A stretch of DNA of 64,000 nt from Pardosa pseudoannulata (GCA_032207245.1 CM063502.1:111703199-111767198); one strand, 5' to 3'. Counted from the first letter of the stretch, positions 38,886 through 53,985 are shown. Numbers and translations are program-made. Notes: a model not told the origin generated them from the letters alone.

Positions 38886-39755
38886 TCATAACTTGTAACA
38901 AGAAGATAAACTTTTATGACATTTCTAATTGCACATCAATTTGTTATTTTTACATCTGCAGCGATTTATTGAGCACTTTGTAGTGCAACTACATCGAGTA
39001 TAGTCTTGACCGTGGGTCAGAGATTGTGAAGAGGCGTAATGATTTTTCCACTGTGCATACGGATGCCAATGTAAGTAGTTTCTCTTGCAAAATTGAAAAC
39101 TTTCAGAGTTTTTCAGAGCTCGCAATAATATGAACTTTGTTGAATGATCCTGATGATTGAGTATAAACTTGAATTCACTGTCTGGGTTACTTTGGATGTT
39201 GATAAGATCTACCTGACATCTTGAGTTAAATTATTTAAATATCAAAGGTATAGAAACTAGACCTTTCTTAGGATTAGATAATTTTTTCTGACACTATTTG
39301 CATAAGCAGAGATACAATGTAATGATTTCTTTGGTGACATTTTTGTACTTAGTTTGCAGACCCTTCCCCATCCGTGTGTGACCTCCATGTTCAATTTTAA
39401 AATGAGTATTATGTAGAAAGTTGAAAAACTCTTCTGTGTGCACATAATGCAAATTAACGCTATTTTCTTCTGTTACTGGTACAATAAGTTTTCCTTTTCC
39501 GTCAACCTCAATAACATCATATTTTCTTAGTCGACGATTGTCAACATTTTCTTTTTTCTGCTTTTATTTAGCCTTTTTAACGTCCTCTATGAAAATACAG
39601 TACTTGTCTCTGCTCAGGATCCAGCTATTATATGCTTTTCCTTGCAGCAATATATTCAATTTACTTAAGAACTCGGTTCTCATATCAAAAGTTGGTTCTG
39701 CATTTGCATGTGCATTATCTTCTCCCAGCATACTAGTTTCGTCAGGAGAAGCCAT
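38886..39755 (-). pseudogene. KRBA2-like integrase pseudogene
   Basis: The family consists of transposon-derived integrases that join element ends to target DNA in the nucleus. From the ATG at 39755 the frame runs 290 codons to TGA at 38886 without a frameshift. An N-terminal segment (TEFLSKLNILL..., about residues 20-65) comes first. It is followed by KYDVIEVDGKGKLIVPV and an HHCC zinc module with visible LHNTHFKIEHGGHTR and KYKNVTKEIITLYLCLC. The start of the integrase core is present (QVDLI, with the first catalytic Asp, then NHQDHSTKF). The core then stops: the second Asp and the Glu are absent, and the frame jumps to a Cys-rich tail with CSC, KCSINRCRC and, after a stop, KCH. There are four in-frame stops, at 39564-39566, 39294-39296, 39231-39233 and 38925-38927. 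The protein would be non-functional. The start codon is chosen because it precedes the conserved segment; an upstream ATG at 39779 is also in frame. Confidence 0.82.
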
Positions 39756-40172
39756 GGGGAAAAATCTATAGAAAAACAATACTATTCTCTCAAATCACGC
39801 AGCGACCCCTTTCGTGGTTTAGCAGTTAATGTACATGTATAAGTTTTAGGTGAAACTATAAAGTATTAATACTAAAAATATAGTAATAACAGTAATAAAA
39901 TATAAATTTGTAAGCATGTACAAATTCTTGAAACTTATTTTTATCCATAGTATAATAAAAAAAAATGAATATTGAAATTCTTACCTATCCGGTGAAAACA
40001 CACTAACCCGCAATTGAAATTATTCAGTTGACGGGCCCGTAAACAATAAAGCATTGCCAGATTCGTGATTCGATACTTGGATGCCAGATACATTGAAAAT
40101 ATAACACACTGTCCTTGCTACCATGTGCATGGGGTCATCACACCGGAATCTACCCTGCCGAAAGTCTTGCTT

Positions 40173-40273
40173 CAGTACATCGAACATTGGCCAGGAAGTT
40201 TCGGGCACTTCGGGAAGTGGCCGTCCAAGGTCGCATATAAGCTATTCCTTTCCAGTACATCGCACATTGGCCA
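40173..40273. repeat. Subterminal direct repeats, right end of the transposon
   Basis: CAGTACATCGAACATTGGCC (40173) and CAGTACATCGCACATTGGCC (40253) match at all but one position and lie 80 bp apart. They probably belong to the transposase-binding subterminal region. Confidence 0.8.
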
Positions 40274-40294
40274 TACGCCCCGGCCAATGTGCGA
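40260..40294. repeat. Perfect 13-bp hairpin at the right end
   Basis: TCGCACATTGGCC and GGCCAATGTGCGA pair perfectly around a 9-nt loop. The right arm overlaps the start of the terminal inverted repeat. Confidence 0.85.
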
Positions 40295-40341
40295 TTTGGC
40301 CGGCCAATTCGGGAACTGGCCGAACTTCGGGCTTTGGCCGT

Positions 40342-43356
<3,015 letters not shown>

Positions 43357-43533
43357 ATGTTAAAAAAGAAAATTGATACTAATAACATTGCTGGAAAGTA
43401 TCCTGATTACACCTTAGAAACTGAAACAGATACCGATTTGGATACATCTGAAGATAGCATTGTAGTTTGTCCTGTAAAAAAACGTGTGCAAAATTTAGTT
43501 AGTGATGAAACTGCTTCTTGTCACGACGCATGA
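43357..43533 (+). pseudogene. Possible N-terminal remnant of a piggyBac-type transposase
   Basis: A 58-codon frame whose product is strikingly acidic and Ser/Thr/Asp-rich (ETETDTDLDTSEDS), followed by a basic PVKKRV patch. Acidic N-terminal regions followed by a short basic stretch are usual in piggyBac-derived proteins, which then continue into the catalytic domain. Here the frame stops and nothing catalytic follows in any frame that I could see. The family call is weak, since such low-complexity segments are not diagnostic. Confidence 0.22.
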
Positions 43534-45989
43534 GAAAAGCATCGAAAAGTGGCACACGCAATCGTCGCTCGAATCATAAGGCAAGAGGTTAAAGGCAAAA
43601 AATCTTAAGTCATAAATACCAAGGTCGAGATTGAACCAAACCAGTCAAAAATAGGGCTATTTCAAGTTATTTAGTAAGAGACAACAAAAAGGTAATATAT
43701 ACAAGTTGCATAAAAAACACAGGATGTTCTAAAATCAGCTGAGGTTAAAAACAGATAACTACAGCTAGAAAAAATATAAAAATATCGACAGTATACAAAC
43801 TAATGTTCAGAGGAAACGTCAGTAAAAAATAAAAATGCGTAATGATTTGAAACGAGAAGACAAATCAAAAGTAAGGTAAAGCAGAGTAAAATATTTAAAT
43901 CGAGAGAAACAAGTCCATAGCACGTAGAAATGAAAAATATACATTAATTTTGTGGTCCCCTTGTATGTCCCCTATGTTATAATTTCGTGTCCCAGACTGT
44001 AAGTGACAATAAGTGATAGGTATATGTAAAATCGATAGTGATGATGGACAAAAAGCGCAGCGGGGTTCAGATTCATTAAAAGAAGGTAAATGTAAGTCAG
44101 ACGAATTTGTTCTATACGCAAATGTGAGAAAGAAAAGGCGAATAGAAAAGTTATAAAAAAACAAAATCCTGAAAAAAATTGGTTAAAATTTTATTATCAT
44201 CTTCTCTGTGGAAACTATCAGAAAAACTGCAAAACTAGGTGAAATATTTTATTTCATACAGTGACCTCATATTTACTATTCCTTTATAAAAATTCTTGTT
44301 TTACTTTCAGAAAGATCTTTTAAGTCATAATTTAGGTCTAAAACTACACTTTCAAAAATAAATGCATAAATTACAAAAATTTCCTCTCTTAATGTGTAGT
44401 TTGGAAATTTCCCTGACAAGTGCTACTCATAAATATCGGGTTAATGTCTTAAAACGCTGAATATCTCCAGTGCGAAGTGTGAAACCTAAGTTCTTAAAAA
44501 TAGTTTATTTCTTTAAATGCTAAGTGAATCAAGATAATTTACGATTCTAAATTTAACTGCTCTTTCTAATAATTCAGATAGTTCATTTTAACTCTAGAGA
44601 AAAGGTCGTTAAGACCCACAAGTGTCATAAGCGAAATTCTTCAAAGTTATTGAAGATATGTTTAAATCCATTTCATGTTCTGTAACACAGCTTTCCCTAT
44701 TTGTTTCAATATCTAGTCTCAAGTGACTCTTCTTATCTGAAATCTTCAGTTCATTTCATAAGATTATTTTGCACAATGATTAGAAACTCGAATAACAAAG
44801 ACATCATTCTAGGTTAATTATTCTATGGAGAACGGAATTATGGCTACAATGAGAAATTCTGAACTCATGAATAAATATCTGAATTAAAACTTAGTGCTAC
44901 AATATTAATCTAAATTCTCAACTCTAATGAACTTAATTACACTGAACTACATTATAAACCGTGGACAAAATAAAATTGCTTTCAAGCAGAAATGTGAGCA
45001 CCATAATAGGGATTAATATTATATATATAAATATAATCTAATTTAATAGTGAGCTTTTATACATTGTTGAGATATCACAATTAAAAAAATTACGTATTTT
45101 AATCATAATGTACATACTATAAATAAACACAAAATTTGTTAAAAACAGTTTTTAGATAGATGAAAATGCATATATTAAGTATTAATAACAATTTAGTATA
45201 TTTTATTTTATAGTAAAATTTCATTTCAGGATTTCTTTTCTATTTTAAAATACCATTCTTGGTTTTATAAAGAGAAATAATTATAATAAAATTTATTACA
45301 GTGAAACATTAGAAAATACTTTCAATTAAATTATAAATATTACCATTATTTATCACAGTTGTTAAGAAATGATGACATTGGGAAAGATTTAAGTGAACTA
45401 TTTTATGAGGGTATCTTTACAACTTTAACCATATTACTTGAAACATGGTTCTGAAAATACGTACTTTCACTCACTTCTCTTGATCCAGAAATTGTGGAGC
45501 TGAGAGACAAAAAAGATCTACTGCTAGTAGAAACCACGATTCATACAGATGCAAGGAAAACACACAAATGAAAAAAAATTCTCAGAAAAGGAATAGCAAA
45601 TAAAAAGTATCAGAGAAAATCAGCTAATGGAATCGGATACAAATAAAAATGAATGTAACAAAAGATCTCAGATATAAGATGACTGACATGATGGAATACA
45701 ATTTTATATGAAAATTTTGGATTTAAAGTACAGTAATCTATTTTTTTAATTATTTAAGACTCACTCCCTCTTTATACGAATATCAATCTATAGCTTACAA
45801 TATTTTAGATTTATAGATTACAATTTCTCTGTTATAAAATCTCATTTTGTAACGTTTTAGTATGTATTCTAATAGATAACTGATATTCATAAATAAATTT
45901 CATTTTTTCTGGATATTGTTAGATGAGTTAGTTAGAACTAAAACTGTCTGTGTATAAACATTCAGCAATAGTTTTTATTTATTTGAATA
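43534..45989. other. AT-rich spacer, no gene seen
   Basis: An 89-codon minus frame at 43895-44164 has no recognisable domain. No repeats shared with the rest of the window were seen. Confidence 0.45.
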
Positions 45990-46080
45990 CAGTCAAACAC
46001 CATTATAACGAATCTCAAGGAGCCAATAGTTTTGTGTATGTTATCCGAACAGTGAAGAAAAATATTAAATCTCGCAAAAT
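45990..46080. mobile_element. Tigger/pogo-like element terminus
   Basis: After TA, the sequence reads CAGTCAAACACCATTATAAC, then GAATCTCAAGGAGCCAATAG and TTATCCGAACAGTG. This pattern (CAGTnnAACctCnnTATAACGAA..CTCAAGGgaCC..TTATnCGAA) is characteristic of Tigger/pogo-class termini in animals. No matching inverted end was found within the following kilobases, so it may be a fragment. Confidence 0.5.
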
Positions 46081-47934
46081 GTGCAATAGAAAATGTAAAA
46101 TATTTCTTGAGATTTGAAAACTGACAACAAAATATACGCAATTGTTATGTTATCCGTTAACATATGTTTAGTGTTTTCAAATTATTTATATCCCTTTTAC
46201 CTCACATTCTCGCTTTACTCCAATTTTCCAAAAGAAGTCACTGATTTTGTTACCCACAGACTCACATTAAAAAAGAATCTGAAGTGGAAACCACATGTCA
46301 TTTATATATGCCTACATGACTATATAGTATATGACTATGATACATACATCTGTTATATTAAATATATAATAACAAGAAAAATATGAAAAATATATTTTTA
46401 AAATCGTTTTTATTCAAGAAGAAAACCGATAAGAAGTGCAACAAAAAGTAAAAAAATTGTTTGAGTCTTTTTAGTTATGTCGCTACATTGCAATACTAGT
46501 CTAAAATCTCTGTAACTGGGATTCAAAGTACGTAATATAAGATATCAAGCTTTGTGCATTTACCAGACTGATTTTTTTTCTCCAATCTAATTTTTTATGA
46601 TTGAACATTGCATTATCACTGGAATTGAACCTATATATACAATTTCAGATCTCTAGCAAATCAGAAAGGTAGTTAAAATTAATTTCGAAACACAACACAA
46701 GGGAAATTTAGTTAAAGGGATTAAAATTTGAAACTATCAAGAATTATTGAAATGAAAATGAAAGATCCCAACCAGATGGTATAACATTCCTAAATGCAAA
46801 ATTTCAACATTTTACAGATAATTGCTTTTTTTTACATATGCCCATAGCGTTTTTTGTTATATAAAGTGCATATTACAGTCAAAAGAGGAGATGGATAACT
46901 AGACTTTGTAACAGTCTTAAACACAACATTTCAACCCTCTACGACCAATATTTATTAGGTTATGTGAGATACGTACGTAGGTATCGACATAAAGTCAAAA
47001 CCAGCTTAGGAATGATCATAATTGATATATAATGTTACAAAATTAAAGTTTTCCTGTACCCACACATAGACATAAAACTTGTCAAAATGCATGTCTGAAT
47101 GGGTATTTAGGCATGATCAAAATAAATATCTCAAATGAAATCTGAACTTCCTTCACTCTTTGTTAAAAAAATAACAGAAAGATATGCTACCAACTTTTCT
47201 CAAACATTTATCCTCACTGGTCACCAAAAGGGACTACCTCTGAGAATACCCCTGCTGGTTTCGGATACCTCGGAAGCTATTTATCTGAAATCAAGTGGCC
47301 ATGATGTATGGAAATTTACCACAACTCAATAATTTCAGATTTAAGGCATTGTTTAGGGATAATTTTCTATTTTATAGCATTGTTACTTTTAATACTTCCC
47401 TTTTTATTGATAAATTGCTGCTAAATCACCATGTAATTATAGATAATAGATTATTATAAGATGTCGTTGCTATAGACAAGGTTTGGCTTTTTATAGACTT
47501 TTATTACAAAATATACCTTTAGTAAAAGTATTATCAAACGGCAACTTTTAGGCGTTGAAAAAGCAATAAATTCAGTTTATGATTCTTTTTCCTCAATAAA
47601 GAATGTGTGGATATCTTGTGTGATAGTGAAAAAAATTCTATCTATGTATTTTAGTTTAGGTTGACGTGTGATACGACTTTCAATCAGTTGAAAATATTTT
47701 GCAATCAGAAGAAAAATCTGCATATTTTCCATCATGAAAAGAAATCATAAACTCAAATCTTTGCTCTATTTTTGCGAATTTGTTGACGAATAATAAGGCC
47801 TTAATATTTCATCAGTTATCCTACACACAGCCTTTCTTTTAAATGACCATAGTTCATTTCAATTCTTCATGGTTTTCTTCAAAACACTTTATGAGAGTAA
47901 GAATACTGTATACGTAATTCTTTTTATGTATTGG
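46081..47934. other. AT-rich spacer, no gene seen
   Basis: Open frames at 46114-46386 and 47135-47332 have no domain. No repeat was found. Confidence 0.45.
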
Positions 47935-47944
47935 GGCAACACGA

Positions 47945-48180
47945 GCGCAGACTCCATGGTCTTCTCAAACCGCTAGCAGCGAACGTAGTACATTGACTGT
48001 AACCGCCAGAGAGAGGCGCTATAAGCAGAGAGACAATAGACTCTCAGACACTCACTGGAGTCTGTGATGCTATGGTTGCGAGCTAACGCAGCTCAATGTA
48101 TTTCTGTAATTTTAATGTTTATTAAATGTGTGTCGTGAATATTCCTAGCCTCCATCATTCATCTGAACATGTGTTGGATC
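47945..48180 (+). mobile_element. Possible LTR 3' portion
   Basis: A balanced-composition segment with GTAACCGCCAGAGAGAGGCG, GACTCTCAGACACTCACTGG and GTTGCGAGCTAACGCAGCTC ends in TTTAATGTTTATTAAATG. This resembles the R-U5 part of arthropod LTRs, with a late poly-A-like AT block. No polypurine tract, primer-binding site or second copy was found. Confidence 0.25.
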
Positions 48181-49089
48181 TACTTTAAAGTGTACTCGAT
48201 TCCATAGGTATGATATCCAATCGTGATGTGCAAGCACCGAGCACCGAAGTATCTATAGTTTAGTTTTCCTGTCAAGAAAATTTTTGTACATTAAATCAGT
48301 CCTGTTTGGTTCCCAATACTTAATTTCCTCTCAAAATCCCTTATATCAAATCCTTTATATCGTGCACTCAGTCTTATAAATGTCCCGCTCATTACATTAT
48401 TAGGCAATACATCTAAAAGATTTGCATATTTAATTTTTTTCAACACACAGAAAGGTTACTATTTTTTTAAGACTACAAGCTGCTACTTAATATAAGACGT
48501 CATCGTACATTTAACGTACTTATTAACTTCAAACAGGAATAAAAAACAACAAATTTTCCATGAATAATGCTAGGCATTCCTATTGCAATGTCTATCTGAT
48601 TATAGCACTTCCAGACAATTGTACCACCTTTGTATTGTGAGTTCAAAGTCTCTAACCGTATTTCAAGTGCAACGTGTAATTTTTAGAAGAAAAAATAGAC
48701 GATTTTACTTCCGAAAAACGCTTCAAAGCCTCGGACTTTTTTCTTTCTTTCTTTCAACTTACCTACAGAAAGGAAATGCAACATAACCACCTTTGGTATG
48801 CCGGAGGGGATACTAAAACGAGAGATGGAAAGGAAAAAAATATAAATGTGAAAAAAAAAAAACTATTCCCCCACGTTTTAGGCATGGCACTGGTAGCTGT
48901 AGGGGGTATTCTGTTAACTTCCTATGCAGGGATGCTGCAGATCAAGCTAATAGTAAACAGCTGTTGACCCACACAAATAAGACTAGCGAGCGTTTATTTT
49001 TACTTTTAGCTAGTTTAAGGGAAAACGTGACATGGGAGAAAGGTTATTTTTTGTTGCTTAGTTCAATACCCACAATTTAAAAAAGGTAC
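48181..49089. other. Spacer, no gene seen
   Basis: Two short plus-strand frames (48583-48786, 48776-48967) overlap. The second ends in a hydrophobic stretch (GMALVAVGGILLTSYAGML) that could span a membrane, but it lacks any supporting context. Confidence 0.4.
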
Positions 49090-50010
49090 TTCAAAATAAT
49101 TTGGATTATTTACTGTAAATACATCGTCTCCGACTGTAAGTAACTGCATTACAGTACTTATAATTTGTAAAATATTTATAAGAAGTATTAATTTATTAAG
49201 AAGTTAAAGTGGTTTTTTTTTATTATTATTAAAGTGGATTTCTTAAAAGTGCCCAGAAATAATTTAACAATAAGGAACAATAATTAAAAATAATTTGTAG
49301 TCTTTACTCTAAATACATCGTCTCTGACTATAAGTAACTGTATTGCAGTACTTATTATTTGAAAAAATATTTATAAGAAGTATCAAGAAGTGAAAGTGTT
49401 TTTTTTCATATAACCACTGTTATCATTACAGTGGATTTCTTAAAAGTGTCCAGAAATAATTTAACGATAAGGGACAATAATTGAAAATAATTTGTAGTAT
49501 TTACTCTAAATACATTGTCTCCGACTGTAAGTAAATGTATTACAGTACTTATTATTTGTAAAATATTTATAAGAAGTGGCAAGAAATGAAAGTGTTTTTT
49601 ATCATTATTACAGTGGATTTCCTAAAAGTGCCCAAAAATAATTTAACAATAAGGATCAATAATTGAAAATAATTTGTAGTACTTACTCTAAATACATCGT
49701 CTCCGACTGTCAGTAACTGCATTACAGTACTTATTATTTGTAAAATATTTATAAAAAGTGTTAAGAAGCGAAAGCTTTTTTTTATTATTATCACAGTGGA
49801 TTTCTTAAAATTGCCCAAAAATAATTTAACAATAAAGAACACTAATTGAAAATAATTAGAAATATTTATTCTAAACACTTTGTCTCCGGCTGTAAGTAAC
49901 TGTATTACAATACTTATTATTTGTAGAATATTTATAGGAAACGTTAATTAAATGAAAGTATTTTTTAAAGGTATACAGAAATAATTCAACAATAAAGGAA
50001 ATTTACAATA
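49090..50010. repeat. Five-unit tandem array, 181-197-bp unit
   Basis: The landmark ACATCGTCTCCGACTGTAAG occurs near 49121, 49315, 49512, 49694 and 49875 (last copy altered). Units also share CAGTGGATTTCTTAAAAGTG and AATAATTTAACAATAAGGA. Unit length drifts from 197 to 181 bp by small indels in a T-rich block. Confidence 0.94.
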
Positions 50011-50420
50011 AGTGGAACTTATATTGTATATACATTTGAATAAATGTATATACATTTTAGCTTATTTTTACAACCGTCAATGTAGGAAGTCGTAAAAGTT
50101 AAGGAATAAGTGATATTTACTACATTTATATGTCTTTATAGTCTAAAAAATAAAATAAAAAATCTTCAACTCAAATCTCCATTTTTTTTTCGGGAAGCCA
50201 AATAAATACTGTTCCAAAGCCTTCTATTCTACATTCGAAAGGCTAGATTATTTGTGTTTAAATAGGGACAGAATCAGTAAATGCTTCATTCATTCATGTT
50301 TTTGGTTTCAACAAATGTTGCTAAAGATGTAAAACAAAATTATAAAGATATGCAGTTGCTGTATCTAACGCGGACTTGATTTAACCTTTTCTGTTTTCAA
50401 TACAGCTATACACACACACA

Positions 50421-50422
<2 letters not shown>
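50011..50422. other. Spacer, no gene seen
   Basis: Contains a short CACACACACA run just before the TA array at 50423. Confidence 0.45.

Positions 50423-50495
<73 letters not shown>
50423..50495. repeat. (TA)n microsatellite
   Basis: About 73 bp of TA, preceded by a short (CA) run, so a compound microsatellite. Confidence 0.97.
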
Positions 50496-50498
<3 letters not shown>

Positions 50499-52008
50499 AG
50501 GTTTAAAAATGGAGAGTAAGAATTAAGCGAATTATAATTAAAAGTAGTTAGAACTCATTAACGATAACGTAATAGGAGCAACACACACTAGAACAGAACT
50601 ACAGGGAGTAAAAAAGCTGAAACGAAAGTAGACATAGGAATTAGCTTAGGTAGCAATGCCAAGAGAGACAGTTCTGACCTGGAATTCGGACTGATAACAT
50701 CCTACATGCTTGTCGTGGCAAAATATGAAAGCAAAGGATATCTAAATGGCATAGCCATGGACAGAAGGATTACAATAAAGAAGCTTTTATATATGAAATC
50801 AAATGTTTCTTTGATGCTTTAACCAGATAAGAGTGAGTTAGCGCTTGGACATGCAGCTGTCAACACAATCTGAGCGTGTCTTTGACAAATAAATGAAGTA
50901 GTCTTTTTACCTTTGGAATCCCTACTTGAAAAGTGTATGTGCGGGATCACATTGTCTGTGGCCAGGATGCTGTAAAGGTGTTTGCCTGTTGTACGGATTT
51001 CACATTTCTTACCAGAAATAAACTGTATTGTGTTTTTGAATGAGTCTCGCCCATATTTCATATATATAAAGTAATGATTATTATCTGTATAGAAATTGTA
51101 TGAATGTTATTTGTATTCACAATATGTGCCACTTATATGTCAGTACCTCACACTAGAGATTCAACAAGGTTGGAACTCGAATACAGAATAGAGATTAATA
51201 TGCCATGTTCGAATTTATGAAAACTCACTTCAAGAGGGATTTAGATGTCAGGTAAATGCTCCTGAGATCTTCATATCTACACATAAGTCGCAAACGGGAT
51301 ATCCACTTTAATGCTCTGACTTCGTAGAAGCTAAATAAAGACTAAGACGAAAAGCCACAAGAGAACTGAAAGGTTCTAGCGGAAGTTTAAAATATATAAA
51401 TATAACTGCGAATGTACTAGTCAGGGCTTTTTTTTATGTGTGTGTGTGCATATGCTTGTAATTTCCTCTATTTTTGTCTGCACAAATTTAGGTAATTTCA
51501 AATGCTAAACGGAAAGATATATCCATTTGAAAACCAAAAAAGGGGTAAAATTGTTATCAGATATAAGTGTTATGTATGGCTATTTTTATAATTATATAAT
51601 TTTCATAATTATATAATAGTATATATAATTATATAATAATATTAATAATTATACATTTGTAAATATATAATATATAATTATATAATAATAATTATATATT
51701 TTTATAATTGTTATTTTTGTTAAATATCAATAATTATCTCTACATGACATTAAAGCATGAAAGATGCTATTTCAAAAACAATTAAATACGGTTATTTAAC
51801 TAAACAGTTCACAACCGTTAACTCATTAAGAAGCAATAAATATTTACCAATTTCTCTAACTAACTGCACAGAAAATTAACTCTGATATTTAGTTTTTTAA
51901 AAATGTCTTTGATAGTAATTATTACTAAAACCGTAAAGAGGATATTCGCAGAAACCTGTTTTATTTTTAAATTTCACTCAACTAACGAGAGCTAAAGCAG
52001 TGCATAGA
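50496..52008. other. Spacer, no gene seen
   Basis: 50580-51370 is more balanced in composition and holds an 80-codon minus frame (50819-51061) with no domain I recognise. 51580-51720 is a dense block of ATTATATAAT-like palindromes that could melt or form cruciforms. Confidence 0.4.
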
Positions 52009-52132
52009 ATACGGAAAATAACTTTAAACCAATCGAATTTACAAACCAAAATTCTCGATAATCATTAAAAATAAACGTAGCGATCCCGTCTTAGTAACTT
52101 CAATCGTGCCATATAACGGCTCCCAGCTTACA
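52009..52132. repeat. Direct repeat, upstream copy
   Basis: Matches 52565-52684 over AATAACTTTAAACCAATCGA, AGCGATCCCGTCTTAGTAAC and GCCATATAACGGCT. The copies are about 555 bp apart in the same orientation. Confidence 0.9.
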
Positions 52133-52165
52133 CCCCCCCCCCACACACACACGCACACCCTACCC
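52131..52165. repeat. C-rich / CA tract
   Basis: A run of ten or more C is followed by CACACACACACGCACACCC. It begins exactly where the direct repeat ends. Confidence 0.85.
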
Positions 52166-52564
52166 CACACTTCTAACTGCGTAACGCTTCCAGCTGATGA
52201 GCCTAAGTTGGGTGTACCGTAGCTGAAAAATCACACTCGTTCAGTCATTTAAGACGTTCAACCTTCTGTAATGCTCGGTGAAATTGGGTGTAACAACAGG
52301 GGTTCATTTCATGTGCGGGTGCCGCATATAAGTAATAATGTTCATAACTGAAGTAAAGATCTTTACTATAAAATGAAGAGTTTTATATTATAACGCATGG
52401 AATGCGGATTTTGATGTTGTGTAAAACTAAAATTAGGCTCTTACATCGTGTGAACTCATTTCTGTTACAGAAACTCTCTTATTCAATTTATTAATAGCGG
52501 AAAAAAGAACAAAAAAGTTTGTTGAAATCTACAATATTGAAGTTTGTGGAAGAATAGAAGTATA
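52166..52564. other. Segment between two direct repeats
   Basis: No gene is seen. The first 170 bp are more balanced in composition (TGAGCCTAAGTTGGGTGTAC, GGTGAAATTGGGTGTAAC). An inserted element or an ancient tandem spacer is possible. Confidence 0.4.
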
Positions 52565-52684
52565 TGGGAAATAACTTTAAACCAATCGAATTTAAAAACC
52601 AAAATTCACGATAATCATTGAAAGTAAACTTAGCGATCCCGTCTTAGTAACTTGAATCCTGCCATATAACGGCTGATAGCTTAG
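52565..52684. repeat. Direct repeat, downstream copy
   Basis: Second copy of 52009-52132, diverged at a few positions (TTCACGATAATCATTGAAAG against TTCTCGATAATCATTAAAAA). Confidence 0.9.
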
Positions 52685-53015
52685 AACCCACTTTTATAAC
52701 AATTTTAAAAGTCCATTTCATGGACTTTTTTTCCATAAAAAATACATTAATAATATGTTATTCAGTGCTTGTGTGTGTATTTATCTATTTAATACACATG
52801 CATATATATAATAGTTGTACCCACTACAAACTTAAAATTATATCCCTGATATATAAAAACCAGTCATTAGGCCATAAAAGTAAAAGCAAAATTTGAATAG
52901 AAAAATGTCAAGTTCAATGAGATAATTTTTAAATATTTATTGAGAAAATCATTGTGCGCTCAATAAACTTTGTACATTTGCTTATATTGTGCCTTTAGGG
53001 CTCAGGGGAGCCAGG
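52685..53015. other. AT-rich spacer, no gene seen
   Basis: Nothing recognisable beyond the short inverted pair GTCCATTTCATGGAC at about 52711. Confidence 0.45.
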
Positions 53016-53985
53016 CAATCAGAGATATTAACACTACACCATATGACATACGCTAATTACCAAAACTAAATTAAGTAATGCAGTTTAATAAGATTAGATG
53101 AGTTCGGCAGAATTGGAATTGGTATTCTCGTGGTCGTACAAGGTTACCAGAAGTAAATGAGAAACAAAGACTTTTGCCAAAGGTTGTCAGTTAGGCATTA
53201 AGCGCCAGAAAGTTATTCTGAAATATATTTCTAGTTATAATCAGAGATTAATCAATAATCGCCAATCAGACATATTAAAACTACACCACATGAGATACGC
53301 TAATAACCAAAACTAAATTAAGTAAAGCAGTTTAATAAGATTAGTTGAGTTAGGCAGAATTTGAGTAGGTATTCTCCTGGTCGTAAAAGGTTACCAGAAG
53401 TAAATGAGAAACAAAGACTTTAGCCAAAAGGGTTATCAGTTTAGGCATAAAACTGCCGAAAATTATTCTAAAATATATTTCTAGTTATAATAAGAGATCA
53501 ATTGATAATCGCCAATCAGATATTAAAACTACACAACAGGAGATACTCTAATAATCCAAACTAAATTAAGTAAAGCAGTTTAATAAGGTTAGTTGAGTTA
53601 GGTAGAATTTGAGTTGGTATCTTCGTGGTCATGAAAAGTTATTGGAAGTAAATAAGAAACAAAGAATTTTGCCAAAGGTTCAGTTTAGACATTAAACGCC
53701 AGAAAGTTATTCTAAAATATATTTCTAGTTATAATCAGAGATCAATCGATAATCGCCAATCAGAGATATCAAAACTACACCATAAGAGATACGCTAATAA
53801 CCAAAACTAAATTAAGTAAAGCAGTTTAATAAGATTAGTTAAGTTAGCAGAATTTGAGTCTGTATCTCGTGGTCGTGAAAGGTTACCAGAAGTAAATGAG
53901 AAACAAATAATTTCGCCAAAGGTTGTCAGTTTAGGCATTAAACGCCAGAAAGTTAATCAAAAATTTATTTCTAATTATAATTAAC
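53016..53985. repeat. Four-unit tandem array, 244-250-bp unit
   Basis: Units start at CAATCAGA near 53016, 53263, 53513 and 53757. They share ACCAAAACTAAATTAAGTAA, GTTACCAGAAGTAAATGAGA and TATATTTCTAGTTATAAT. Divergence between units is low. Confidence 0.95.

Larger units (their letters stand above)
38400..40345 (-). mobile_element. Ginger/KRBA2-type DNA transposon, internally deleted
   Basis: A 1946-bp element with terminal inverted repeats at 38400-38453 and 40291-40345. The first 23 bp (starting TGTTACGGCCAAAGCCCGAA) are identical, and over the full repeat there is one mismatch and one 1-bp gap. TGT...ACA ends are shared with retrovirus-like integrase elements and are described for Ginger transposons. 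TATA flanks both ends (38396-38399 and 40346-40349), compatible with a 4-bp target duplication, but uninformative inside a TA array. The minus strand carries a KRBA2-like integrase pseudogene. A 208-bp insert is nested at 38629-38836. Near-identical ends with a broken gene suggest mobilisation in trans. Assignment to Ginger2/Tdd rather than another integrase-type family is inference. Confidence 0.8.

Noticed and set aside
38886..39755. Reassigned stop codons (TAA/TAG read as Gln), since all four internal stops are TAA/TAG and the frame ends with TGA
   Set aside because: Most of the catalytic core is deleted as well, so the copy is broken regardless. The SINEs, transposon types and microsatellites fit an ordinary animal nuclear genome; four stops are too few to infer a variant code.
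50819..51061. 80-codon minus-strand frame with mixed composition
   Set aside because: No recognisable family, no neighbouring exons and no start context; kept only as a mention in the spacer entry.
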